Source: Chloroflexota bacterium (GTDB lineage Bacteria > Chloroflexota > UBA6077 > FW602-bin22 > CADDYW01). From it: a stretch of DNA of 64,000 bases. Every line of letters starts with the position of its first letter. Positions within the stretch are counted from its first letter, which is position 1. Below the pieces are notes generated by a model, which searched no databases, had not been told where the DNA came from, and worked only from the letters and a program-made list of their open reading frames with translations. The position numbers were made by a program, and so were the translations under genes. Location: assembly GCA_021324795.1 (NCBI GenBank), contig JAJPIK010000078.1:1-64000 (forward strand). Reading direction: 5' to 3'. Positions 25,519-37,539 of this stretch are shown here, one piece after another.

Positions 25519-27120
25519 ATGTCAGACCTCGGACCGGCCGTCGGCTCCGCTCCAGCCGTAGCCCCAGCTTCACTCGGACGGCTGTCGGCCCTCCTCGACG
25601 AGTACGGCCTCATAAGTATGGTCGTTATTGCCTTCCTGAGCCATGCGATCAACATTTTCAATTACCCGTTGTATCTCGGCGATGAGGGGATCTATCTGGA
25701 ACAGGCCTGGGCAGTCATCCATCTCGGACAGTTGGCGCCCTACACCTATTTCTACGACCACGCGCCTGCCGGTTGGCTATTGATCGCGCTCTGGGAGTTC
25801 CTGCTCCCGGGGCATTTTCACGCATTCGGGATGGCTATCAACAGTGCTCGCGCCCTGATGGCTTTACTCGACGTCGGATCGACGGCACTGCTCTACCGCA
25901 TCGCCCGCCATATGACGGGCAGCCATTTCGCGGCCATCGCGGCGTCAATCGTCTTCTCTCTCTCTCCGCTCGACATCTATTATCAACGCATGGTCTTACT
26001 CGACAACATTATGGTCTTCATCGTGTTACTCGCGCTCGACCTGCTCCTGCACAACACCCGACGGATCGTTCCGATCCTGGCCAGTGGATTGTGCTTCGGG
26101 TTCGCGACTCTCACTAAGGAAAACGCCCTATTCTTCGCACCGGCTTTTGCCTATCTACTCTATCACCAGGTCCGAAATACCTATCGGGAGCGATTTTCGC
26201 TCGTCGGCTGGTCAGTGTCCGCAGCGATGATCATTTCGTTGTACCCGCTCTACGCCTTGCTGAAGGGCGAGTTCTTCCCCGCTGGCGAGACGATCATCGG
26301 GAATGGCTCACCCGGTGCTCACGTGTCGTTGATCTCGACCGTCCTATGGCAGATCAGCCGTCACGGTGGCAGCATTCTTAACCCGGACAGCCAGTTCTGG
26401 CAGTACTTCTGGGGCAAATGGTGGAACAAAGATCCGCTGATCATCGTGGCCGGTGCCATGGCGACTGTGCTCAATGTGTACGTCGGCTTTTCTGATCGGG
26501 AACGATACCGGAATACCCTGATCGCCGGCCTCCTGTCTCTTGCCTTCACGATCTACCTGATTCGTGGAAGCGTGATGATTGATTTCTATGTGGTACCGGT
26601 CTTGCCCTTTTTCGCCCTCAACGTCGGCATTTTCTTGCACCATCTAACGCAGATCCGTCTGCAGGTTGGTGGAGCAGCGGTCGCAACGGTGATCTTGATG
26701 GCCTTAACGATCGGGTTCTTGGCACAGTCGCATGACGAGTATTTCGTCAATCAGACGATGCTCCAACAAGAGCAGTTGGCATTTATTCGCCAGAACGTGC
26801 CATCGAACGCCAACATGCTCATCGACGACGATTTGTGGGTGGACCTGCATGACCCCTGGGGAAATGTACCGACCTATCCGTTGGCAAATTCCCACTGGAA
26901 GATCGCCGGTGATCCAGCGATTTACGACAAGGTGCTCCACGACAACTGGCAAAGCCTGGACTACTTGGTGATGTCCAACCAGTTGCGTGAGATTTTTGGA
27001 GAGAACGGCGAACAGCTCGCCATAACGGCCTACAACCACTCACGGGTGCTGGCACGATTCCAAGAAGGTGACGTCGAACTCGAGGTACGCCAAGTGATCA
27101 AGCCCGGCGCGAGCGACTGA
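25519..27120 (+). CDS. GT39/ArnT-type polytopic membrane glycosyltransferase
   Basis: A 533-aa GT-C protein with about ten to twelve membrane segments. The first extracytoplasmic loop has GDEGIYLEQAW, where the GT-C catalytic Asp-Glu pair sits, followed by YFYDHAPAGWLLIALWEF, like the protein-mannosyltransferase/ArnT family. After the last helix (about 405) a hydrophilic C-terminal domain of roughly 130 residues faces outside. Such enzymes move a sugar from a polyprenyl-phosphate carrier to protein, lipid or polysaccharide. ATG 25519 follows AAGGAGGGAG. It lies 63 nt after the GT2 and 35 nt before the repeat protein gene, probably one operon. Confidence 0.88.
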   Translation: MSDLGPAVGSAPAVAPASLGRLSALLDEYGLISMVVIAFLSHAINIFNYPLYLGDEGIYLEQAWAVIHLGQLAPYTYFYDHAPAGWLLIALWEFLLPGHFHAFGMAINSARALMALLDVGSTALLYRIARHMTGSHFAAIAASIVFSLSPLDIYYQRMVLLDNIMVFIVLLALDLLLHNTRRIVPILASGLCFGFATLTKENALFFAPAFAYLLYHQVRNTYRERFSLVGWSVSAAMIISLYPLYALLKGEFFPAGETIIGNGSPGAHVSLISTVLWQISRHGGSILNPDSQFWQYFWGKWWNKDPLIIVAGAMATVLNVYVGFSDRERYRNTLIAGLLSLAFTIYLIRGSVMIDFYVVPVLPFFALNVGIFLHHLTQIRLQVGGAAVATVILMALTIGFLAQSHDEYFVNQTMLQQEQLAFIRQNVPSNANMLIDDDLWVDLHDPWGNVPTYPLANSHWKIAGDPAIYDKVLHDNWQSLDYLVMSNQLREIFGENGEQLAITAYNHSRVLARFQEGDVELEVRQVIKPGASD

Positions 27121-27155
27121 CACTGCTGGCGCGGTCGGCCCACAGGAGAGGAAAG

Positions 27156-28673
27156 ATGCGCAAAGTGCTGATTATGCTCGGGATAATCTCAATTCTTTCT
27201 CTGCTCGGCGCCCTAGCGGGGTCAGGCATCTCCTTACCGGGGTCTTCGGCGAACTCGGCCGCTCCGGTGAGCACAAAGCGCGCGGTCCAGATGCCAGTGA
27301 CGCCTCGCGCGGTGACTCGGTCGACGCCAACGCCCGTTCTAGCCCAAGCAAGTCCGACTCCCTACGTCGCCAGCCAGCTTGTGACGACGCACGTGCCGCT
27401 CGTCCTACTCAACCCTTCGAGCGCGCGCCCGGGCTCGACGGTAGGGATCAGCGGCTCTGGTTTCGATCCCGGCTCGACGATCGACCTGTACATCAAGCAT
27501 AAGCCGGACGATCAGGGCACGAGTCTAGGTTTCGTTCAGTCTGACAAGAGCGGGACATTTGGTGGGTTCAATCTTTCGCTACCCTCCGACTACGTCTCGG
27601 GTCCTTTCATCGTGGTAGCCCAAGAGCACAACGGCGCCCACCAGGCATCGGCGACCGGCACAGTCGCCGCCAACAGTCCGCAGGTAACCTTCGGCACCCA
27701 GGTTGGTAAGCCTGGCGACGTGATCGCCTACTCGCTCAAAGGGTTCGCCCCGGACGAAGTGGTGAAAATCTACTTCAATAGTCTCAATTCGCCGGTCATC
27801 GACACTGTGCATACCGATCAATCCGGCAACCTGCGTCAGGACAATCTGACTGTACCGTTTGGCGCGATTGGCAACAACGCTTTCATCTTCGTTGGTCAAA
27901 AGAGCCAATCACCAGTCACAGTGAGCTTCCTGATGCTCAACCTTTACCCGACGATCACGGTGAATACGTACGCGACCAAAGCGGATTCGACGTTGACCTT
28001 CAGCGGCAAAGGCTTCGGCCCAAACGAGCGGGTGCTTCTTCACCTGAACAGCGTCCAGAGTCCACCGATCGCCGTGGTGACTGCGAATGGCACCGGTTCC
28101 TTCCAGAACGCCGCTCCGTTTACCATTCCGTTCTCCCTGAAAGGGAAAAACACGTTCATTGCGATTGGTGAGCAGAGCCAAGCGCCGGCCACGGTAAGCA
28201 TCGACATCTTACCATACACGCCGGTAGCCGAGACCAGTACCTACGGCGGTCGCCCCGGGACGACAGTAACCTTCTACGGAACTGGCTTCGCGCGCGACGA
28301 ACTCGTTCACGTCTACGTCGGCCGGACCAGTCAGAGCACGGGACAAGAAGTCTCGTGCTTCATCACCAACCCGCAAGGCAACGTTGCCGCGGCTGGGGAC
28401 TATACGATCGAGCCGAATAGCCAGCCCGGACAACTCGTGTTCACTCTTGTTGGCGACGATAGCCAGGTGCCAACGACGACGAAGATGCAGGTCATGGCCC
28501 CCGACGCGAACTCACCGCTCCCGCCGATGCCAACGACCCAAAGCAAGCCGTTCGTGTGCCCATACACGAACAGCGTGCCATCACGTGCTCTGCTACCAAC
28601 GCCAACACCAGTTCCGATGCCTCCGCCTGGGCCAGCCGCCGATACGTCGTCGAGTAACACGGGTGGGCAATAA
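27156..28673 (+). CDS. Secreted tandem Ig-like repeat protein, 505 aa
   Basis: An N-terminal hydrophobic segment (about 5-25) and a Thr/Pro/Ala linker precede four beta-sandwich repeats of about 90 residues at roughly 84-172, 175-262, 265-352 and 356-450. Each has a G.GF.P.E.V opening strand, and the middle two end in a (I/V)G(Q/E)xSQ(S/A)PxTVS strand, resembling IPT/TIG or filamin-like folds. A Pro/Thr-rich tail with PTPTPVPMPPPGP ends the protein, suitable for cell-wall spanning or glycosylation. It is probably anchored outside the cell. Its neighbours, a GT39-type enzyme upstream and a paralogue downstream, suggest it is a structural surface protein or a substrate of the glycosyltransferase. 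Confidence 0.82.
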   Translation: MRKVLIMLGIISILSLLGALAGSGISLPGSSANSAAPVSTKRAVQMPVTPRAVTRSTPTPVLAQASPTPYVASQLVTTHVPLVLLNPSSARPGSTVGISGSGFDPGSTIDLYIKHKPDDQGTSLGFVQSDKSGTFGGFNLSLPSDYVSGPFIVVAQEHNGAHQASATGTVAANSPQVTFGTQVGKPGDVIAYSLKGFAPDEVVKIYFNSLNSPVIDTVHTDQSGNLRQDNLTVPFGAIGNNAFIFVGQKSQSPVTVSFLMLNLYPTITVNTYATKADSTLTFSGKGFGPNERVLLHLNSVQSPPIAVVTANGTGSFQNAAPFTIPFSLKGKNTFIAIGEQSQAPATVSIDILPYTPVAETSTYGGRPGTTVTFYGTGFARDELVHVYVGRTSQSTGQEVSCFITNPQGNVAAAGDYTIEPNSQPGQLVFTLVGDDSQVPTTTKMQVMAPDANSPLPPMPTTQSKPFVCPYTNSVPSRALLPTPTPVPMPPPGPAADTSSSNTGGQ

Positions 28674-28698
28674 AGATCGGCTTAATCCCTTCTTTGCA

Positions 28699-28732
28699 AT
28701 CGCCGGGACGAGCTGCAGCTCGTCCCGGCGAT
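28699..28732. repeat. Perfect 34-bp palindrome between two surface-protein genes
   Basis: ATCGCCGGGACGAGCTG (28699-28715) is followed at once by its exact reverse complement (28716-28732). It lies 25 nt after one stop codon and 39 nt before the next start, so it is in the intercistronic RNA. No T-tract follows. Confidence 0.75.
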
Positions 28733-28771
28733 ACCCGAATCGCTGAAAGCCGTGCGGAGGAATCATCGCCG

Positions 28772-30367
28772 ATGCGTCGGACGTTTCTCTGGATTGGGGT
28801 CGTCGCCGCCGTGGTCGGCTATTTGGTCTGGACGGTCACCGACAATACCAATATGCCATCATCGCAAACAGTGACTGTCCCGTCACCAACGGCACTCATG
28901 GCGCCCGTCGCGTCCAGGCGGAGCACATCGGCAGTGATACCTGTCACCCCGCAAGCCCAAGCTACACCTGCCCCTAGCAACTTGCCGCCAATTCTGCTAC
29001 TCAACACCGGTCGGGTTACCCGACGGCAGGTAATCAGCGTCTCGGGCTTCGGGTTTGCACCGAACGAGAAGATCCGCGTGGAACACGTGATCGGAGATAA
29101 CCAACTTCAAACGTTGGCGACGACCAAAACGGATAAGGATGGCAACTTCGCCGGTGCCACTTTTCGGATCGCCGACTCCTGGCCAAGTGGTGGCCAGACA
29201 GTCGAAGTGATTGGGCTAACCTCCGGTCGACGCGCTCGAGCCCGGTTCGTTCTCGAAGACGGTCTGCCCGGCGCGGCACCAACGACGTACTCCGGCAAGC
29301 CCTTCAGTCAGGTGAGCTTCAAGGGAGCTGGCTTCCATCCCAACGAGCCGATCACCGTTTATTTCGATTCTCTCGATACGACGCCGATCACTCATCTACG
29401 GGCGGATACGAGTGGAAACGTCCAGGTAAAGAATGTGACGGTGCCGGCCACGTCGCCTGGTGACCATGCCTTTCTCATCGTCGGGCAAACGAGCCAGGCC
29501 CCGGTCCGAGTCCCGTTCAGCGTTCTTGCCTTCAATCCCTGGCTCGGGCTAACGAATTATACGCCGCAGCCGGAAACTACTGTCGGCGTCACTGGCCACG
29601 ACTTCGCTCCGGGCGAACGAGTCGCCATCTTTCTTGATAGCCCAACTGGCCTGCCCATCGCCGAAGCTGTCGTCGACCAGCACAATGAGTTCAACCTGGC
29701 TTCTGCCTTTGCTGTACCCTGGAACCGCCGCGGTAAACTCAAAGTGTATGCTGTTGGAACCATTAGCCAGGTCGTCGCCGATACGACACTAACTGTCCTT
29801 CCATACACTCCAACGTTTGGGTTAACCACGTACGCTGGCCCGCCAGGGACGGTGGTTGGCTTGACTGGCCAGGGGTTCGCCCACCTCGAGCATCTGACGA
29901 TCGAACTCAACGTAAACAATCGATTGGTCGCCTTCAACATCCAAACGGATCCTAGTGGACGGATTGCTGGCATGCCGACAATTCGCATTCCCGATCGCGC
30001 GCCGGCCGGCAAGCTTCCGGTCACGGCAATCGGCGAACATAGCCAAGTTCCGGCGTCAGTCACCTTTGCCGTCTTGCCGCTGAATCCCTGGATTAGCCCC
30101 GTTCCGGCGGCCGGACCGCCAGGTATCCAGATTGCTTTAGCCGGTGGAGGATTTGAACCGGGAGAAAAAGTACTCGTGTCGATCGTCGGCGACAACGGTA
30201 ACGCGGAGCCGTCGATTACTTTAGCCGTGAACCAGACCGGAGCGATCCCACGCTCCGGAGCCTTGCCGATTCCTCCGAACGCAACGGGGAAGGTCGAGAT
30301 TCAAGCGGTCGGAGCAAGCAGTGGGGCGCGCGCAACTGTGAATTATCAAGTTCTTGGTGCGAGTTGA
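28772..30367 (+). CDS. Secreted tandem Ig-like repeat protein, 531 aa (paralogue)
   Basis: It begins MRRTFLWIGVVAAVVGYLVW, a signal-anchor helix, then a short Pro/Thr linker and five repeats of about 90 residues sharing the same signature as the preceding protein: GFAPNE, GFHPNE, DFAPGE, GFAHLE and GFEPGE near the start of each, and VGQTSQAP or IGEHSQVP near the ends. There is no C-terminal Pro tail; it stops after the last strand. ATG 28772 has GCGGAGG 11 nt upstream. The paralogy with the gene at 27156-28673 indicates a local duplication. The role is probably structural at the cell surface. Confidence 0.82.
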   Translation: MRRTFLWIGVVAAVVGYLVWTVTDNTNMPSSQTVTVPSPTALMAPVASRRSTSAVIPVTPQAQATPAPSNLPPILLLNTGRVTRRQVISVSGFGFAPNEKIRVEHVIGDNQLQTLATTKTDKDGNFAGATFRIADSWPSGGQTVEVIGLTSGRRARARFVLEDGLPGAAPTTYSGKPFSQVSFKGAGFHPNEPITVYFDSLDTTPITHLRADTSGNVQVKNVTVPATSPGDHAFLIVGQTSQAPVRVPFSVLAFNPWLGLTNYTPQPETTVGVTGHDFAPGERVAIFLDSPTGLPIAEAVVDQHNEFNLASAFAVPWNRRGKLKVYAVGTISQVVADTTLTVLPYTPTFGLTTYAGPPGTVVGLTGQGFAHLEHLTIELNVNNRLVAFNIQTDPSGRIAGMPTIRIPDRAPAGKLPVTAIGEHSQVPASVTFAVLPLNPWISPVPAAGPPGIQIALAGGGFEPGEKVLVSIVGDNGNAEPSITLAVNQTGAIPRSGALPIPPNATGKVEIQAVGASSGARATVNYQVLGAS

Positions 30368-30377
30368 GGATACCACC

Positions 30378-31328
30378 ATGCAGATATCGTCGAGAAATGG
30401 AATCCTGATCCTGATCGGCTTCTTCGTCGCGTTGCTGATTGGTGCCGGCGCACTCTTCACCTTGCTCGCCCCTGCTGTCCAATCACTTTCACGGTCTCAC
30501 GTCTCAGTCGCACCGCCTCCCACGCGAGGCGCTAGTATCCAGACAACTCGGACGACACCCGCGTCAACTCCAGCAACCGCCACGCCGACCCCCGTCCCCG
30601 ACGTCATGCTCTCGCTGGCCTCAGTTGACCGGCAACCGTCGCAAGGCGGAGTAACCGTGACGATCGATGTGAGCAACCATCGCTCGTCCACGCTGGATTT
30701 TACCTTCGATCCAACCTATGACGTTCAACTCCAGGATAATCGCGGTGATACCTGGGCGCTTCGCTGGGCAGAATATCAGGGCACACCGAGTGTCGCGGCC
30801 GGTTCGACCAATCAGCTTACCCGCGCCTTCTTCGCCGGTCCAGTTGCCGATAACGCAGTCTGGCCTCTGACCTTGTTCGTCGAGCGAGTTCCAGGGGTCG
30901 GAAAGACCAGTTGGAAAATTGGCAAGACGGGTCCAGTGCCCACCCTCGCTTCGGTCGAAAAGCTGCCCGCACCGCCGATCATCACCGCGGCCGGCCCGAT
31001 CTCGCTAAACGCCGACAATCCCGAGGTCAACTCTGGTCTAAGCGGAGTCCAGGTCGACCTGGTAATCGACAACCATCAGAACAATGATCTGGTATTCGAC
31101 TTTGATCCAAATACTCAGATAACGGCTCAGGACAACCTCGGCCGTCCGTACCACGTAGCCTGGGCCCAATATTCTGGGGTCGTCCACGTGGGTCCGCACA
31201 CCTCGAACCGACTTGCTCGGGCATTTTTTACTGGACCAGTGAGCGACGCCAAAGCTACCTGGCTGACGATTAGTCTGCAACAAGTGCCAGGAGCGAACTC
31301 GCTGAAGACGAACGTTTCGCTTGATTGA
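30378..31328 (+). CDS. Membrane-anchored protein with duplicated beta domain, 316 aa
   Basis: An N-terminal helix (GILILIGFFVALLIGAGALF, about 7-26) and a Thr/Pro linker (TPASTPATATPTPVP, about 61-75) lead to two tandem domains of about 110 residues (about 78-185 and 205-312). Both contain (D/N)FDPxxxxxxQDNxGxxxxxxWAxYxG and LxRAFF(A/T)GPV, resembling DUF4352-like beta-sandwich proteins. It starts 10 nt after the preceding stop with GAGG 9 nt upstream of ATG 30378, so it is the last gene of the surface operon. Function is unknown; it is likely a cell-surface partner of the two repeat proteins. Confidence 0.78.
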   Translation: MQISSRNGILILIGFFVALLIGAGALFTLLAPAVQSLSRSHVSVAPPPTRGASIQTTRTTPASTPATATPTPVPDVMLSLASVDRQPSQGGVTVTIDVSNHRSSTLDFTFDPTYDVQLQDNRGDTWALRWAEYQGTPSVAAGSTNQLTRAFFAGPVADNAVWPLTLFVERVPGVGKTSWKIGKTGPVPTLASVEKLPAPPIITAAGPISLNADNPEVNSGLSGVQVDLVIDNHQNNDLVFDFDPNTQITAQDNLGRPYHVAWAQYSGVVHVGPHTSNRLARAFFTGPVSDAKATWLTISLQQVPGANSLKTNVSLD

Positions 31329-31337
31329 TCAGATGTG

Positions 31338-31359
31338 AGGAGGGCCCCGGGGCCCTCCT
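31338..31359. terminator. Perfect 22-bp palindrome between convergent genes
   Basis: AGGAGGGCCCC (31338-31348) is followed directly by its reverse complement GGGGCCCTCCT (31349-31359). It lies 9 nt after the end of the surface operon and 16 nt from the GH5 stop on the other strand, so it can serve both. T-tracts are absent. Confidence 0.55.
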
Positions 31360-31375
31360 AGCGCCCGATTCAGGA

Positions 31376-33289
31376 TTACTTCCCGTTCATCTTCGCCAAG
31401 TCATCTTCGATCGCGTGTTGTTTAGCCGCCTGTTCGGCTTCGTAGGTCTGGGGTTCCATTCCCCAAACCAGCTTGCTGTCTCGGTAGATACCGATTCGCT
31501 CCCATTCGGACGGCCAGTGGTAGTCTCGGTAGCTGTAGTGACTCGGCTGGAAGAACTGCGAGCCATCTTTCTTCTGGACACGAAGGCCAAATCCAGCCGC
31601 GTCGCGCTTCGCCGCGACCGCTCCCGGCGCAAAGGTCAACCGAACGTACATCAGGGGGTTGCCGCCGAAAGTTATTCCCGTCGAGACGACCTCGGCCTTT
31701 ACCTGGCTCTCGGTCAGAATCTTGCCAAAGTTCTCTGTCGACGTGCCGACAATTTGGACCTGATGATTCTCAGGAGTAGTGTCACTATTCGGGGTGAACC
31801 AGTAACGCATCTCGAGGTTCGATAGGTCCATCTCTTCCAGTGTCTTATTCATGACGTAGAGCTCGGGCTTCAGGACCGTTGTCCATTGAACGCCCGTCGC
31901 ATCATAGTGCAGTGCCTTGATCGGCAATCGGTTTGGCGAGACCTTCGGAATCGCCGAGGTGTTCACCACGGTCGGAGCCACGTTCTTGAGTCGGGGCGCC
32001 TGATAGGTCTTGAGCAGCTTTTCTTTATCGGGATTAATCGTGTTCCAATCCGGCTCGAGTAAACCACCGGTGTCGGCCGAGTTCGCGTTATACGCCCAGT
32101 AAGCGTAGTGCAGACGGTTGGTCTTGAGGTAATTGACGAGCGTCCGCTGCCATTTCCCCTCGGCATCATCACCCACCGACGGTCCACCAAACTCGCCGAC
32201 GAATACCGGTGCAACGTTCTGCTTTTGGAGATATCCCCAGTGGAAATCCCAAAAACTTGGCAGATTATCGGGATACTTTGGATCACTGAACCATCCCTGG
32301 GCGTAGACTGACGGACCGTAATCATGGGCGCTATACACCAGGCGGTTCGCTATTCTCAGACGTATCGGCCGAAATCGAGCGTTGATCAACTCGCCGCCCT
32401 GCCAGGTCCAGTCCATCACGTTTCCAAACCGGTCTTCGATCTTTTCGATACCTTCGACGAAAATCAGCCAGTACGGATTTACTTCGTGAATCATGTTTGC
32501 ACACAGTTCGGCTGCCATGGCCCAATCAGTCTTCGGGTCGCCACTACCCCAGGTGCAGTCCCCGGCTGGCTCGTTGTGGAGGTCGGCGCCGATTACCGTG
32601 TCGTTGCCAAGATAGCGTTGAGCCAGGGTACGCCATTGATCGATCCACTCGTCTTGAGTGAGCTCTACGGTATACCAGAGATCCGATTGACTATCAGTCG
32701 TCGGACGATGCTGATCGAGGATGATTTTGAGCTGCCGCTTACCAGCTTCGACGATAATCTTGTCCATGATCTGGAGCCCGTTCAGGCCCTTGAGATCCGG
32801 GTTCTGACTGAAGTCAATCCCGTTCGGCGTGAGATTGGGATCGAACAATTCATTCGAAAAAGGCAGCCGAATGCAGTTGAAACCAGATTGAGCGATCTGA
32901 TCAAGCATACTCAGGTAGCTTCTTGCCCAGATTCCATGGGGTGCCAGGTTATCTGTCTCAAGACCAAACCAGTTCAGACCGGTGAGAGTAACCTCCTGAC
33001 CGGATTGATCGCGAATCAAAGCACCATCCGTATGTAAATAGTTCAGCTTCGCGAACGCATCGGGGGTTGGCGTCGCTGTGATTACTGCCGCCGAAGCTGT
33101 GCTGGCCGGAATCGCGTTCGCGGTCGCGCCAGATGGCGAAACCTCCGCAGAGTTTGTAGGCGTCGTCACCATGGCACCCGGCATTCCGCTCCGGCACGCG
33201 GCCAACACGCCGAGACATGCGCTGGCGCTTGCCCATCCGAGCAGAGCACGCCTTGAAAATCGAATCGACGGAGAGTTGTCCTGGGTCAC
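31376..33289 (-). CDS. Glycoside hydrolase family 5 lipoprotein with C-terminal CBM3-like domain
   Basis: A 637-aa secreted enzyme. The N-terminus has RFSRRALLG, a hydrophobic run and lipobox LAAC with C32, so it is probably a Tat-exported lipoprotein. A Ser/Thr/Ala linker follows. The GH5 barrel (about 75-430) shows the acid/base Glu in LHNEPAG (about 239) and the nucleophile Glu in FVGEFGG (about 363), plus LDQHRP and YSAHDYGP. The C-terminal 150 residues (LEMRYWFT ... KDGSQFFQPSHYSYRDY) resemble a family 3 cellulose-binding module. GTG 33289 is chosen because GGAGG lies 5 nt upstream. The activity is likely beta-1,4-glucanase or a relative, which suits trimming a beta-glycan made by the nearby GT2. 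Confidence 0.9.
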   Translation of the reverse strand: MTQDNSPSIRFSRRALLGWASASACLGVLAACRSGMPGAMVTTPTNSAEVSPSGATANAIPASTASAAVITATPTPDAFAKLNYLHTDGALIRDQSGQEVTLTGLNWFGLETDNLAPHGIWARSYLSMLDQIAQSGFNCIRLPFSNELFDPNLTPNGIDFSQNPDLKGLNGLQIMDKIIVEAGKRQLKIILDQHRPTTDSQSDLWYTVELTQDEWIDQWRTLAQRYLGNDTVIGADLHNEPAGDCTWGSGDPKTDWAMAAELCANMIHEVNPYWLIFVEGIEKIEDRFGNVMDWTWQGGELINARFRPIRLRIANRLVYSAHDYGPSVYAQGWFSDPKYPDNLPSFWDFHWGYLQKQNVAPVFVGEFGGPSVGDDAEGKWQRTLVNYLKTNRLHYAYWAYNANSADTGGLLEPDWNTINPDKEKLLKTYQAPRLKNVAPTVVNTSAIPKVSPNRLPIKALHYDATGVQWTTVLKPELYVMNKTLEEMDLSNLEMRYWFTPNSDTTPENHQVQIVGTSTENFGKILTESQVKAEVVSTGITFGGNPLMYVRLTFAPGAVAAKRDAAGFGLRVQKKDGSQFFQPSHYSYRDYHWPSEWERIGIYRDSKLVWGMEPQTYEAEQAAKQHAIEDDLAKMNGK

Positions 33290-33455
33290 CAGAGCCTCCA
33301 AGAGCACTTAACCAGGCGACGCCCACTTTGGCGAAGCCTGGAATGATATCTTTGGTGTCAGAAGCAGTCCGACATTCCAGTCCATTCAGCCAGCGGTCAA
33401 GCATATATGCCGGACCAACGCTGGGTAAACATAACATTTTCGTCGAGGGATGGCT

Positions 33456-33485
33456 ATAGGAAAACGTTCCTATTCGTGCTATGCT
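33456..33485 (+). promoter_or_regulatory. Extended -10 promoter with inverted-repeat operator before glycerate kinase
   Basis: TGCTATGCT (33477-33485) is an extended -10. Just upstream ATAGGAA (33456-33462) and TTCCTAT (33467-33473) form a perfect inverted repeat around AACG, covering the spacer and -35 area, where a dimeric regulator could bind. The rest of the gap 33290-33533 holds no gene. Confidence 0.5.
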
Positions 33486-33533
33486 GACTCCAGATTGCAG
33501 GACCTTATTGCAAGGCTTGAGGGCTAGGGAGCG

Positions 33534-36195
<2,662 letters not shown>

Positions 36196-36204
36196 CTCAC
36201 TCAT

Positions 36205-36248
36205 CCCCCGGCCCTCCTCGCTGAGCGGGAGAAGGGCCTCAGGGGGGG
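36205..36248. repeat. Intergenic palindrome after enolase
   Basis: Nested arms CCCCC-GGCCCT and AGGGCC-...GGGGGGG (36205-36215 / 36233-36248) surround GAGCGGGAG-type sequence, resembling the palindromes at 5835-5859 and 43538-43580. It may act as the eno terminator. Confidence 0.45.
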
Positions 36249-36312
36249 ACCCGTGCTGAGGCCGACAGGGTTGAGGCTCGCCGGCCGAATCGAGGGAGCA
36301 TATCCGTCTGCG

Positions 36313-36321
36313 TGGTATAAT
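36313..36321 (+). promoter_or_regulatory. Extended -10 promoter TGGTATAAT of the glycolytic operon
   Basis: A consensus TATAAT (36316-36321) is preceded by TGG, making an extended -10. No good -35 is seen. Transcription would begin near 36328. Confidence 0.65.
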
Positions 36322-36327
36322 TAGGCC

Positions 36328-37538
<1,211 letters not shown>

Positions 37539-37539
37539 G

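Noticed and set aside
27400..30360. Possible DNA-level tandem repeats or CRISPR-like array in the surface-protein genes
   Set aside because: The repetition is at protein level only, with period about 90 residues and diverged codons. No short direct repeats with unique spacers occur anywhere in the window.
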